DNA of 8,060 bases, from assembly GCA_002358975.1 (NCBI GenBank), contig DEPX01000068.1, positions 1 to 8,060 on the forward strand. The letters run 5' to 3'. Source of the stretch: Micrococcaceae bacterium UBA3381. GTDB lineage: Bacteria > Actinomycetota > Actinomycetes > Actinomycetales > Micrococcaceae. The notes beneath the pieces are model-generated. The model saw only the letters and a list, made by a program, of their open reading frames with translations. It did no database searches and was not told the origin of the DNA. The translations under genes and the position numbers were made by a program. Below are positions 1 through 7,058 of this stretch, in pieces. Positions within the stretch are counted from its first letter, which is position 1; every line of letters begins with the position of its first letter.

Positions 1-780
1 CCGTTCGGTGATTGGCCAGCGTTTGATTCTGTAATACAAGCTATGAGCGGGTTGAGTAGTCTGCTCGGTGAACACGCCGAAGACCCACCAGGGCTGGCAC
101 CTATGTCTACCATGGATTTACTCGCTGGGGTCTGGGCTGCCCTTGGGATCTTGACGGGGTTGACCAGCCGAGCCATCACGGGCGAGGGATGCCATGTGGA
201 CACCTCAATGTACGAGGTCGGTGCAGCACTTCTGGAACGGCCACTGGTCTTGCACGAATTCACCGGTGAGGTCGCCACTCGGGGAAGCGACGCGTTTAGT
301 CCGGTCGGGTCATTTCAGACAGCCGATGGAAGATGGATCGCCGTTGTTATCCCCACTGACGATATGTGGCAACGCTGCTGCGCTGCCATGGAACGTCCGG
401 ATTTATTGGACCACCCCGAGATGAATACTGTTACGAAGCGTGCTCGTAATATGAAGAGTCATGTACTTCCGGCCCTGGAATCTTGGGCAGCTGATCACAC
501 GCTGGGCCAATTCGAAGCCGCGGAAAAACTGCGTGCCCAGGGTCAGCCCGCCGGACCAGTCCAGACGATTGCCGATGTTCGGCAAAGCGCGCAGCTCAAG
601 CAGCGGCAATTTTTCACACCCCTGCAGGATGCCCGTGCTCGTAACAAGGAAGATGAGCCATTGCTGCTGCCTCGCACCCCGTTGATCTATAATAGTGTAC
701 CGGCCCATCCTGGGCCGGTACCGGAGCTTGGTGAACATAATTCCGAACTGTTGGGTATTCCAGGTCCCAACGAAGTGTGA
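1..780 (+). CDS. CaiB/BaiF (class III) CoA-transferase, 5'-truncated by window edge
   Basis: The reading frame is open from base 1, so the gene starts upstream; 259 C-terminal residues are visible, against about 380-410 for the whole family. Visible family features are PAFDSVIQAMSG at the very start, then MSTMD followed by a glycine-rich helix. The Asp of MSTMD (codon at 115-117) sits where the family's catalytic Asp, which forms the acyl-CoA anhydride, is expected. Next come TGEGCHVDTSMYE, the PVGSFQTADGRWI segment of the small domain, and a C-terminal GEHNSELLG. These enzymes move CoA between carboxylic acids in the cytoplasm. The substrates cannot be read from this part; formyl-, succinyl- or acetyl-CoA donors are all possible. 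The gene ends 64 bp from the convergent dctP, so it does not share that operon. The family call is firm; the substrate is unknown. Confidence 0.93.
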   Translation, partial: PFGDWPAFDSVIQAMSGLSSLLGEHAEDPPGLAPMSTMDLLAGVWAALGILTGLTSRAITGEGCHVDTSMYEVGAALLERPLVLHEFTGEVATRGSDAFSPVGSFQTADGRWIAVVIPTDDMWQRCCAAMERPDLLDHPEMNTVTKRARNMKSHVLPALESWAADHTLGQFEAAEKLRAQGQPAGPVQTIADVRQSAQLKQRQFFTPLQDARARNKEDEPLLLPRTPLIYNSVPAHPGPVPELGEHNSELLGIPGPNEV

Positions 781-844
781 TGCCGCTGATTGGCTACGCA
801 GCTTAGAGCCATACCATAGCTATTAGAGCAAAAGCTACAAGAAA
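781..844. other. Convergent intergenic spacer without clear terminator
   Basis: This is the 64-bp gap between the convergent CoA-transferase and dctP. Two short inverted repeats are visible: TGGCT/AGCCA (791-795/807-811) and TAGCT/AGCTA (817-821/833-837). Each has a 5-bp stem and an 11-nt loop, and neither is GC-rich or followed by a T-run. No intrinsic terminator can be supported on either strand, so the two transcripts may end by Rho or run into each other. Confidence 0.5.
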
Positions 845-1966
845 CTAGTTATGTTGTTGCTGCCATTTATCGGCACACGCGATTCCGGCATCGACCGGAT
901 TGTCGTCGGATGAGTGGTCTTCGTAGGCCGCTTTATATTCTTCAAGGTAAGCATCGGCGTCGTCGAAGTTATAATCTTCCATGATCTGCAGCCAGGCTTC
1001 TTCGGCTTCCGCACCGGCCTCGTCACGCCATTTCTCGGTTTCTTCTTCAGGCCAGGAAGAGAAGTCTTCGACGTCGGGAGAATCCAGCATGCCTTGGCAA
1101 ATATTGTCCAGTTCTTCATTGGAGATCTCGATGATGCGTCCCTCGTTGAATTCGCGGGTTACGTCATCGACAATGTCTTGAAGTTCTGGGGTCAGCGAAT
1201 CATAAGATGCTTTATTCCACCACATGCCATAAGCGGTGTACTGTCCTACGCCCGGGTCAGCCCAGTAGGGCAGCTGCTCGGTGACCTGATAGTTGACGCC
1301 GAAGTCCAAGGATGCCGCCACCGAATCGATCACTCCGCGCTGCAGCGACTCATAGGTTTCTGCAGCGGTAATCGCATTGACGTTGACGCCAGCAGTTTCC
1401 AAAGTTCGTTGCGTCACCGGACCGGCGGCACGAGCCTTTAGGCCCTGCAGTGACTCGTAATCATCGATGGGCCGGTCAGCACCGATCAATAACGCACCAA
1501 CCGGCCAAGCACCAATGTATTCGAGATTGTTTTGCTCCAGCTGTGCCATGGCGGGTTCGTAATTGGTGTGCAGATCATACAGGGCTTCAACTGAAGCTTG
1601 GATGTCGTTATTCAAAAACGAAATCGACATAACCGATAGTGTCGGCAACAGGTGTGGGGTGTAGTCGGTGACGGTAATACCAATATCAGCACGACCATCC
1701 CGAACACAGTCAGCGACTTCGTCCATATTGCAGGTCGCTTCAAATGCGCTGCGCTCAAATTCGATGCGCCCGTCGCTGGCTTCTTCTACGGCGTCATAGT
1801 ATTCCTCAGCAACCATGGCGTGCTGGGTACCATCGAGGGCACCGTTGGCAACGGTGAAATAGAAGTTGTCAGCGCCTTCAACGATGCCCTCTTCGCAGGC
1901 AGTTAGAGCGAGCAACGCGGCCGCACCGGTTGCTACAACTTTGGCAAAGCCAGAGAAATGTTTCAT
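845..1966 (-). CDS. dctP: TRAP transporter substrate-binding lipoprotein (DctP family)
   Basis: This is the extracytoplasmic solute receptor of a TRAP transporter, which captures an organic acid and delivers it to the DctQM membrane complex. The 373-aa product starts with a lysine-bearing n-region, a hydrophobic stretch and the lipobox LTAC (Cys24), so it is a lipoprotein anchored outside the membrane, as expected where there is no periplasm. Family hallmarks are GLKARAAG with Arg179 at the position of the conserved carboxylate-binding Arg, and SLQRGVIDSV (207-216), the family's ALQ-G-VDG segment. It is somewhat longer than the usual 320-350 aa because of a very acidic, Trp/Glu-rich C-terminal third. 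Besides Cys24, four cysteines (79, 87, 290, 364) could form disulphides. It is the last gene of the operon; its ATG lies 14 bp after dctM with a good ribosome site. The family is certain; the ligand is not known. Confidence 0.92.
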   Translation of the reverse strand: MKHFSGFAKVVATGAAALLALTACEEGIVEGADNFYFTVANGALDGTQHAMVAEEYYDAVEEASDGRIEFERSAFEATCNMDEVADCVRDGRADIGITVTDYTPHLLPTLSVMSISFLNNDIQASVEALYDLHTNYEPAMAQLEQNNLEYIGAWPVGALLIGADRPIDDYESLQGLKARAAGPVTQRTLETAGVNVNAITAAETYESLQRGVIDSVAASLDFGVNYQVTEQLPYWADPGVGQYTAYGMWWNKASYDSLTPELQDIVDDVTREFNEGRIIEISNEELDNICQGMLDSPDVEDFSSWPEEETEKWRDEAGAEAEEAWLQIMEDYNFDDADAYLEEYKAAYEDHSSDDNPVDAGIACADKWQQQHN

Positions 1967-1975
1967 GGTGAGATA

Positions 1976-1983
1976 CCTTCCTA
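1976..1983 (-). promoter_or_regulatory. dctP ribosome binding site overlapping the dctM stop codon
   Basis: On the minus strand the sequence TAGGAAGG combines the dctM stop codon TAG with a GGAAGG Shine-Dalgarno, 9 nt before the dctP ATG. Ribosomes finishing dctM therefore terminate on the dctP initiation site, which supports translational coupling and fixes the dctP start. Confidence 0.75.
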
Positions 1984-3354
1984 GTGTTGCACCAAACTCG
2001 GCAGATACAAGACGAGATCGGGCACGAGGTAGAAGACGGCGATCAGTATCAAATCGAGTACGAAGAACGGCATGATGCCCCGGAACACTGTTTCCGAGCG
2101 GATGCCGGTGGTTCCGGCAACAACGAAGGCATTAATGCCCACCGGTGGGGTGACCATCCCAATTTCAATGAATTTGACGATCAGAATGCCCAACCAGATC
2201 GGTTCGAAACCAAATTCGACAGCAACCGGTAAAAGCAGTGGCACAGAAATCATCAACAGGGATAACGATTCCAACACCATGCCCAGCGGGATCAGGCTCA
2301 GCAGCAGAATCAGCATTGCTAACCGGGCGGGCATATCCCAGGACAACACGGCTTCGGTGATCATATTTGGCACCCGTGCTGCGATAAAGAACGAGGACAA
2401 AATACCGGAACCGATGACGATGAAAAACACCATGGCGGTAGTCGAAGCAGTGTTCTGGAAAGCAGTGGTCAGCCCATCCCAGATGCCTTTCCACCCTTCT
2501 TTACGGACTTCGAATAGCAGAATGATGACGGCGGCGATGGCACCAAATGCGGCAGATTCGGTGGCCGTAAATAGCCCCGAATACATACCGCCCAGCACAA
2601 TGGCGAACAGAATGACGATGTAGACTAAACCGCGCCAGGGCAGTTTGCCCAACGGGGTTTTAGTGCGCTGTTGGGTAGCGATCCCGGATGCTTCATCCAG
2701 TACGCCTTGGACACTGTCGGCTTCTGTGACCACCTGGTCCTCGCGCTGCATCCGCCACCCGGTGTACATAATCCACACGACATAAGCGATGGCAGACAAG
2801 ATACCCGGAACGATCCCGGCGGCCAGCATTTCGGCGACGGAGACCTGCGCCAGAATTGCATACAGCACCAAAAATGTCGACGGCGGAATCATCGAACCTA
2901 GTGTTCCGGCAACAGCCACCAGTGCGGTGGCCATCGATGCCGGATACCCGGCGGCACGCATTTCGGAAACTGAAAGCCGTGCCATGGTGGCTGCCGTACC
3001 GATTGACGAGCCCGATACTGCCGAGAAGCCGGCCGAGGCCGCCACCGTGGCGATACCGAGCCCACCCGGAAACCGACCCAGAACGCGGTCGGCGATTTTG
3101 AAAACGTAGTCGGCGACGTTGGCTCGAACCGCAAACATTCCCATCAGAATAAACATCGGGATAATCGTTAACGAAAAGGTCGCGGTCTCAGAAAACGGTG
3201 TAGCTCCCAGCTCTAAGGTGGTGTGGTTGATACCGCGTAGGGCAACCAGCCCCAGCGCACCGGAGACACCAAGCGATACAGCAACTGGCACCCGCAGCAG
3301 TAGCAGGGCGAGCATGAGTATCAGAACAATTGCAATGACAGCACCAACGGTCAT
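1981..3354 (-). CDS. dctM: TRAP transporter large membrane subunit (DctM family)
   Basis: This is the transport channel subunit of the TRAP system, a 457-aa polytopic membrane protein with about 12 hydrophobic segments, a little above the usual 425-440 aa. Hallmarks in order are SGSSIGTAATM (114-124), IPPS followed by a hydrophobic segment (156-159), GMYSGLFTATE (257-266) and TPPVGINAF (402-410), which are the conserved hairpin regions of the ion-transporter superfamily fold. A hydrophilic loop at about 201-238 between the two halves is long and charged, and explains the extra length. The ATG overlaps the dctQ stop in ATGA and is preceded by a strong AGAAGGAG ribosome site at 3365-3372, 10 nt away. 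With DctQ it should import the substrate captured by DctP using a sodium or proton gradient. No frame disruption was seen. Confidence 0.95.
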   Translation of the reverse strand: MTVGAVIAIVLILMLALLLLRVPVAVSLGVSGALGLVALRGINHTTLELGATPFSETATFSLTIIPMFILMGMFAVRANVADYVFKIADRVLGRFPGGLGIATVAASAGFSAVSGSSIGTAATMARLSVSEMRAAGYPASMATALVAVAGTLGSMIPPSTFLVLYAILAQVSVAEMLAAGIVPGILSAIAYVVWIMYTGWRMQREDQVVTEADSVQGVLDEASGIATQQRTKTPLGKLPWRGLVYIVILFAIVLGGMYSGLFTATESAAFGAIAAVIILLFEVRKEGWKGIWDGLTTAFQNTASTTAMVFFIVIGSGILSSFFIAARVPNMITEAVLSWDMPARLAMLILLLSLIPLGMVLESLSLLMISVPLLLPVAVEFGFEPIWLGILIVKFIEIGMVTPPVGINAFVVAGTTGIRSETVFRGIMPFFVLDLILIAVFYLVPDLVLYLPSLVQH

Positions 3355-3944
3355 GATTTATGCTCTCCTTCTGCGGTATCTGCGGCGTCGTAGGTCGTAC
3401 TGGAAGAGGCTGTGTCTTGTAGCGCTTCATCAGCCAGAGCGGCCTCAACCTCATCGGCGAAACCCATTGGTTCGCGTCGCGTGAGCGACCGGTACAGGTT
3501 GACCAGTGAGACCAGCAGCAAGGAGATAAAACCGATGGTCAGTACCCACCGCATCGGATACATTGGCCACTGCACCAGACCGAACCGGATCTCTCCGGCC
3601 TTGGTGGACTGGATAGAATTCAAAATATTGGCGTATGACAACCACGCTGTGTAGCAAGTGGTCAGCGCCCATACGAAGACGTTGATAATTTTTGCCCATG
3701 TGGCGTTAAAGCGGTCGGTGAGTAGTGTGACGGCAACGTGTTCACCGTTGACACCGGCCCATGCCAATCCAAAGGCGACGGCGGTGACCATCGAGGTTTC
3801 GGCGATTTCAACCATGCCGGGCAACGATGCGCCCGTAATATTTCGCACGAAAACGTCAATGGCGATGGCAATAACCATTGCGACGATGGCGACCGCTGAC
3901 AGCACGGCAAGCACCCGGGCCAGACCGCGAATCAGTTTTTCCAT
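3351..3944 (-). CDS. dctQ: TRAP transporter small membrane subunit (DctQ family)
   Basis: This 197-aa protein has four predicted transmembrane segments (about 12-34, 47-66, 84-105 and 132-150), as expected for the small TRAP subunit that packs against DctM and contacts the binding protein. Family-type features are a basic N-terminus, D-VFVRNITG after helix 1, VEIAET at the start of helix 2, GEHVAV after it, and QWPMYP (125-130) before the last helix. The C-terminal tail (about 155-197) is acidic and Ser/Thr/Ala-rich, looks disordered, and is longer than usual. The ATG at 3944 has an AAGGA ribosome site 9 nt upstream. It is the first gene of the Q-M-P operon and overlaps dctM by 4 bp. The family assignment rests on topology and position as well as motifs, because DctQ proteins vary greatly. 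Confidence 0.92.
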   Translation of the reverse strand: MEKLIRGLARVLAVLSAVAIVAMVIAIAIDVFVRNITGASLPGMVEIAETSMVTAVAFGLAWAGVNGEHVAVTLLTDRFNATWAKIINVFVWALTTCYTAWLSYANILNSIQSTKAGEIRFGLVQWPMYPMRWVLTIGFISLLLVSLVNLYRSLTRREPMGFADEVEAALADEALQDTASSSTTYDAADTAEGEHKS

Positions 3945-4054
3945 GATGAGTTTTCCTTAGTGCTCGAGGTGTCGTACGTGACATACCGCCATATCGCCAG
4001 TACGGTCCCGCACGCTGTGTGGTGAGCCCTTTCACCAAAAGGTGTGACGGCAAA

Positions 4055-4066
4055 ATCATATACGAT
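4055..4066. promoter_or_regulatory. Candidate GntR/FadR-type operator overlapping a dctQ -10 box
   Basis: The sequence ATCATATACGAT is a 12-bp palindrome with a single mismatched pair. It closely resembles the ATNGTATACNAT-like sites bound by FadR/VanR-branch GntR regulators. Read on the minus strand, its right part contains TATGAT, a 5/6 match to a -10 box, so a bound regulator would block transcription of dctQMP. I could not find a convincing -35 at normal spacing. No GntR gene lies in the window, so the regulator is inferred only. Confidence 0.5.
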
Positions 4067-4125
4067 ATTTGTTTGCCCGGGCCGCCAAGTTTCGCCGTCG
4101 CAATCGACCGTGGTCAGTGTGATTT

Positions 4126-4134
4126 TGGTAAACT
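4126..4134 (+). promoter_or_regulatory. Candidate extended -10 promoter for purA-thrC
   Basis: TGG directly followed by TAAACT gives an extended -10 element (TGN plus TANNNT). A weak -35 (TCGACC at 4104-4109) lies 19 nt upstream. Transcription would start near 4141 and leave a leader of about 100 nt before purA. This is a pattern match only. Confidence 0.35.
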
Positions 4135-4200
4135 CTGGTTGTAACTGTTCTCGACCCCTAAACCAATGTGCTGCGGGTACGAGAACCTTTCTATGTTGTG

Positions 4201-4218
4201 GGCCGGGTTTGCCCGGTC
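4201..4218 (+). other. GC-rich hairpin in the purA leader
   Basis: GGCCGGG and CCCGGTC form a 7-bp stem (one G-U pair) with a TTTG loop, ending 5 nt before the GGGAGAG ribosome site (4224-4230). No T-run follows, so it is not a terminator. It could affect ribosome access or mRNA stability. The 10-mer GTTTGCCCGG inside it also occurs at 4071-4080. Confidence 0.4.
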
Positions 4219-4240
4219 ACCTTGGGAGAGATGAATTTTT

Positions 4241-5533
4241 ATGCCAGCAATCGCAATCGTGGGTGCCCAGTGGGGCGACGAGGGCAAGGGCAAAGCAACG
4301 GACCTACTTGGCGGTCGAGTAGATTACGTCGTCAAACCAAACGGCGGAAATAACGCAGGCCACACCGTAGTCGTCAACGGCGAAAAGTTTGAGCTCAAGC
4401 TGCTGCCCGCCGGAATTCTGTCACCACAAGCTACCTCCGTGATCGGTAATGGCGTCGTCATTAACCTCGAAGCGCTCTTTGAAGAAATTGACGGCCTGGA
4501 AGCTCGCGGGCACGACACCTCGCATCTGCGTATTTCTGCTGACGCGCACCTGGTGGCGCCATATCACCAGACTTTAGATAAAGTCACCGAACGCTTTTTG
4601 GGCAAACGCGCCATCGGCACCACCGGCCGCGGCATTGGCCCGACCTACCAGGACAAGGTTGCGCGCCTGGGCATTCGCGTCCAAGACCTCTATGACGAGT
4701 CCATTCTGCGTCAAAAAATTGAAGGTGCACTGCGCCAAAAGAATGAACTGCTGGTCAAACTGTATAACCGCCGAGCCTTCACCGTCGATGAGATTGTCGA
4801 ATACTTCCAGGACTTCACCGAACGGTTACGCCCCATGGTCGTTGACTCAGTCCGGTTACTCAATGAAGCCCTCGACGACGACAAAGTGGTTCTGATGGAA
4901 GGCGGCCAGGCCACGTTCTTAGACGTCGACCACGGCACCTACCCGTTCGTGACCTCATCGAACCCAACCGCCGGTGGCGCCTCAGTTGGTGCCGGCATCG
5001 GCCCAACCCGCTTTACCCGCACCATCGGCATCGTCAAGGCCTACACCACCCGCGTGGGCGCCGGGCCATTCCCCACCGAACTCTTCGATGAAATGGGCGA
5101 CCAGCTGCGCACCACCGGGGGCGAATTCGGTGTCAACACCGGACGCCCACGCCGCACCGGCTGGTACGACGCCGTCATGGCTCGCCACGCTGCGATGATC
5201 AATGGGTTCACCGACTACTTCGTTACCAAACTCGATGTGCTGACCGGCATCGACCAGATTCCGGTGTGCGTTGCCTACGACGTCGACGGCGTTCGCCACG
5301 ATGCCATGCCGATGACCCAAACCGACTTCCACCACTCCAAACCCATCTATGAATACTTCCCGGGCTGGCACGAAGATATTTCCGGCGCCCGCAGCCTGGA
5401 AGATCTGCCCCAGAACGCCCAGCAATACATCAAAGCCCTCGAAGAACTGGCCGGGGTACGTATTTCCGGAGTGGGCGTGGGCCCGGGCCGTGACGAAGTA
5501 ATCCAAGTCCGCGACCTGATCAACGAGGACTAA
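4241..5533 (+). CDS. purA: Adenylosuccinate synthetase
   Basis: PurA condenses IMP and L-aspartate with GTP hydrolysis to adenylosuccinate, the first committed step to AMP, in the cytoplasm. The 430-aa length is normal. Signatures are GAQWGDEGKGK (8-18) with catalytic Asp13 and the phosphate-loop Lys16; NNAGHTVV with catalytic His41; TTGRGIGPTYQDK (127-139), the IMP-binding segment; RVGAGPFPTE (271-280); TGRPRRTGWYD (300-310), the aspartate and IMP arginine loop; and TKLDVL (329-334), the guanine-recognition motif. All key residues are present. The start at 4241 follows GGGAGAG by 10 nt and gives the usual N-terminus; the ATG at 4231 is out of frame. It is followed after 4 bp by thrC and probably shares its transcript. 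Confidence 0.98.
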   Translation: MPAIAIVGAQWGDEGKGKATDLLGGRVDYVVKPNGGNNAGHTVVVNGEKFELKLLPAGILSPQATSVIGNGVVINLEALFEEIDGLEARGHDTSHLRISADAHLVAPYHQTLDKVTERFLGKRAIGTTGRGIGPTYQDKVARLGIRVQDLYDESILRQKIEGALRQKNELLVKLYNRRAFTVDEIVEYFQDFTERLRPMVVDSVRLLNEALDDDKVVLMEGGQATFLDVDHGTYPFVTSSNPTAGGASVGAGIGPTRFTRTIGIVKAYTTRVGAGPFPTELFDEMGDQLRTTGGEFGVNTGRPRRTGWYDAVMARHAAMINGFTDYFVTKLDVLTGIDQIPVCVAYDVDGVRHDAMPMTQTDFHHSKPIYEYFPGWHEDISGARSLEDLPQNAQQYIKALEELAGVRISGVGVGPGRDEVIQVRDLINED

Positions 5534-5537
5534 CGCC

Positions 5538-6959
5538 ATGCGCTATATATCCACGCGCGGCGGCATGACGCCGTCGAACTTCTCTGACGTCCTACTCGAA
5601 GGCCTGGCACCCGATGGTGGGCTGGTCGTGCCAGAAACCATTCCGGCTGTCAACGCCGAAACCATCGAATCCTGGCGTGACCTCAGCTACGCCGAACTGG
5701 CCTGCGAAGTCATCGGGCTGTACTGGACCGACATCCCACGCGAAGACCTGGCCGAACTGTGCCAGGCAGCCTACGGTGACCAGTTCAAAGCCGATATGAT
5801 CGTGCCGTTGACCCCCGTCGATGAGATGACCGCCCTGGTCGATCTCTCCCAGGGACCCACCCTGGCCTTCAAAGACATGGCCATGCAATTTTTGGGCGAA
5901 GCACTGCCCTATGTGCTGCAACAGCGCGGCCAAACCCTCAACATTCTTGGTGCCACCTCGGGCGACACCGGCTCCGCAGCAGAGTACGCCTTCCGCTCCA
6001 AACCCAATATCGGTGTGTTCATGCTATCGCCAAAGGGCCGCATGTCGCGGTTCCAGCGGGCACAAATGTACACCCTGACCGATGACAACGTGCACAATAT
6101 AGTCGTCGACGGAGTATTCGACGACGCACAACACTTGGTCAAAGAACTCAACGGCGACCTGGAATTCAAAGCCGCCAATTCACTGGGAACCGTCAACTCG
6201 ATCAACCTGGGCCGGCTCATTGCCCAGTGCGTGTACTACTTCTGGGCCTGGCTGCGTGTCACCCAGGGCATCCCAGCCGAACAGCGCACCGGTTTCGGCG
6301 TCTCATTTGCCGTGCCCTCAGGAAACTTCGGCAATATTTTCTCCGGTCAACTGGCCCGGCAGATGGGGCTACCCATCGACACCCTGGTGTTGGCCACCAA
6401 CGAGAACAACGTCCTGGATGAGTTCTTCCGCAGCGGCAAATATGAGCCACGCTCAGCCGATAACACCCTGGCCACGTCATCACCGTCGATGGATATTTCC
6501 AAAGCCTCCAATCTGGAACGCTTCATTTACCTGGTATTAGACCAGGACCAAGAGCAACTGACCGAAGCCTGGCGCCAATTGGATACCACCGGGGCTCTGG
6601 ATCTGTCCGAGCATCAGGCGCGGTTCCAACAACAATTCGGCATGGTATCGGGCACCTCGACTCACGCGGATCGGGTGGCTACCATCCGAGCCGTCTATGA
6701 AAAATCTGAGGTCGTCATCGATCCGCATACCGCCGACGGCGTGACGGTGGCCCGCGGCTACCAGCGCCCCGGCCACCCGATGCTGGTATTGGAGACTGCC
6801 AAACCCGAAAAATTTGGTGATACCGTCAACGAGGCCTTGGGTTTCGAACCAGAACTGCTGCCCGAATTCGCCCAGCTGCTGGAACTCGAACAGCACACCG
6901 TGGATATGGGCGTCGACGCCGAGGCCCTACGAGACTACATTGCAAACCATCACGTGTAG
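5538..6959 (+). CDS. thrC: Threonine synthase (long form)
   Basis: ThrC converts O-phospho-L-homoserine to L-threonine and phosphate with pyridoxal phosphate, the last step of threonine synthesis. The 473-aa protein is the long class with the N-terminal RYISTRGG and APDGGLVVP motifs, like the Corynebacterium glutamicum enzyme and unlike the roughly 350-aa form in mycobacteria. PLP is held by Lys112 in GPTLAFKDMAMQF, and the phosphate of PLP by TSGDTGS (140-146). Downstream are VPSGNFGNIFSGQLA and SPSMDISKASNLER, which are typical of this class. The start lies 4 bp after purA, with GAGG at 5525-5528 inside the end of purA and 9 nt of spacing. No hom or thrB neighbours are visible. An intrinsic terminator follows about 100 bp downstream. 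Confidence 0.97.
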   Translation: MRYISTRGGMTPSNFSDVLLEGLAPDGGLVVPETIPAVNAETIESWRDLSYAELACEVIGLYWTDIPREDLAELCQAAYGDQFKADMIVPLTPVDEMTALVDLSQGPTLAFKDMAMQFLGEALPYVLQQRGQTLNILGATSGDTGSAAEYAFRSKPNIGVFMLSPKGRMSRFQRAQMYTLTDDNVHNIVVDGVFDDAQHLVKELNGDLEFKAANSLGTVNSINLGRLIAQCVYYFWAWLRVTQGIPAEQRTGFGVSFAVPSGNFGNIFSGQLARQMGLPIDTLVLATNENNVLDEFFRSGKYEPRSADNTLATSSPSMDISKASNLERFIYLVLDQDQEQLTEAWRQLDTTGALDLSEHQARFQQQFGMVSGTSTHADRVATIRAVYEKSEVVIDPHTADGVTVARGYQRPGHPMLVLETAKPEKFGDTVNEALGFEPELLPEFAQLLELEQHTVDMGVDAEALRDYIANHHV

Positions 6960-6999
6960 TTTTTTCAAGTTCACAGGAATTCAACAGGCAATTCCCGGA

Positions 7000-7032
7000 G
7001 GAACTCAAGTTCCATATGTTTATGCTGGAACT
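7000..7032 (+). repeat. Mutually exclusive hairpin arms GGAACT/AGTTCC/GGAACT
   Basis: GGAACT (7000-7005) and AGTTCC (7008-7013) form a perfect palindrome in the DNA and a 5-bp, 4-nt-loop hairpin in RNA. The same AGTTCC can instead pair with a second GGAACT (7027-7032), whose end belongs to the first copy of the duplicated element. Just upstream, GGAATT/AATTCC (6976-6981/6990-6995) is another short inverted repeat, and TCAAGTTC occurs twice (6965 and 7005). The stems are short, so any function is uncertain. Confidence 0.4.
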
Positions 7033-7051
7033 ACCTCAAGGTGTGAGTGAT
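7029..7051 (+). repeat. Duplicated element, copy 1
   Basis: This 23-nt stretch begins AACTACCTC and ends AAGGTGTGAGTGAT. It recurs at 7192-7217 with a single 3-nt insertion (TTC) after CTACCTC and otherwise identical sequence. It is preceded by TATGCT (7021-7026), which fits a TANNNT -10 box, and followed after 7 nt by a terminator hairpin. It may be the 5' end of a small transcript; the promoter reading is inference, as no -35 match was found. Confidence 0.65.
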
Positions 7052-7058
7052 ATAAAAG

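Noticed and set aside
914..1441. Long plus-strand frame of 175 codons opposite dctP
   Set aside because: It is the antisense shadow of a well-supported dctP gene and resembles no protein family.
3970..3983. TGTC-N6-GACA inverted repeat upstream of dctQ
   Set aside because: The half-sites are only 4 bp and the centre is not symmetric; such a match is common by chance.
4033..4044. CACC-AAAA-GGTG hairpin in the dctQ leader
   Set aside because: A 4-bp stem is too short to support a regulatory structure, and no T-run follows.
4071..4216. Ten-base direct repeat GTTTGCCCGG at 4071 and 4207
   Set aside because: It is an isolated pair; the second copy is explained by the leader hairpin and the first by the GCCCGGGC palindrome, with no further shared sequence.
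4982..5539. Minus-strand frame of 185 codons opposite purA
   Set aside because: It is antisense to purA; GC-rich codon bias routinely opens such frames, and no motif is present.
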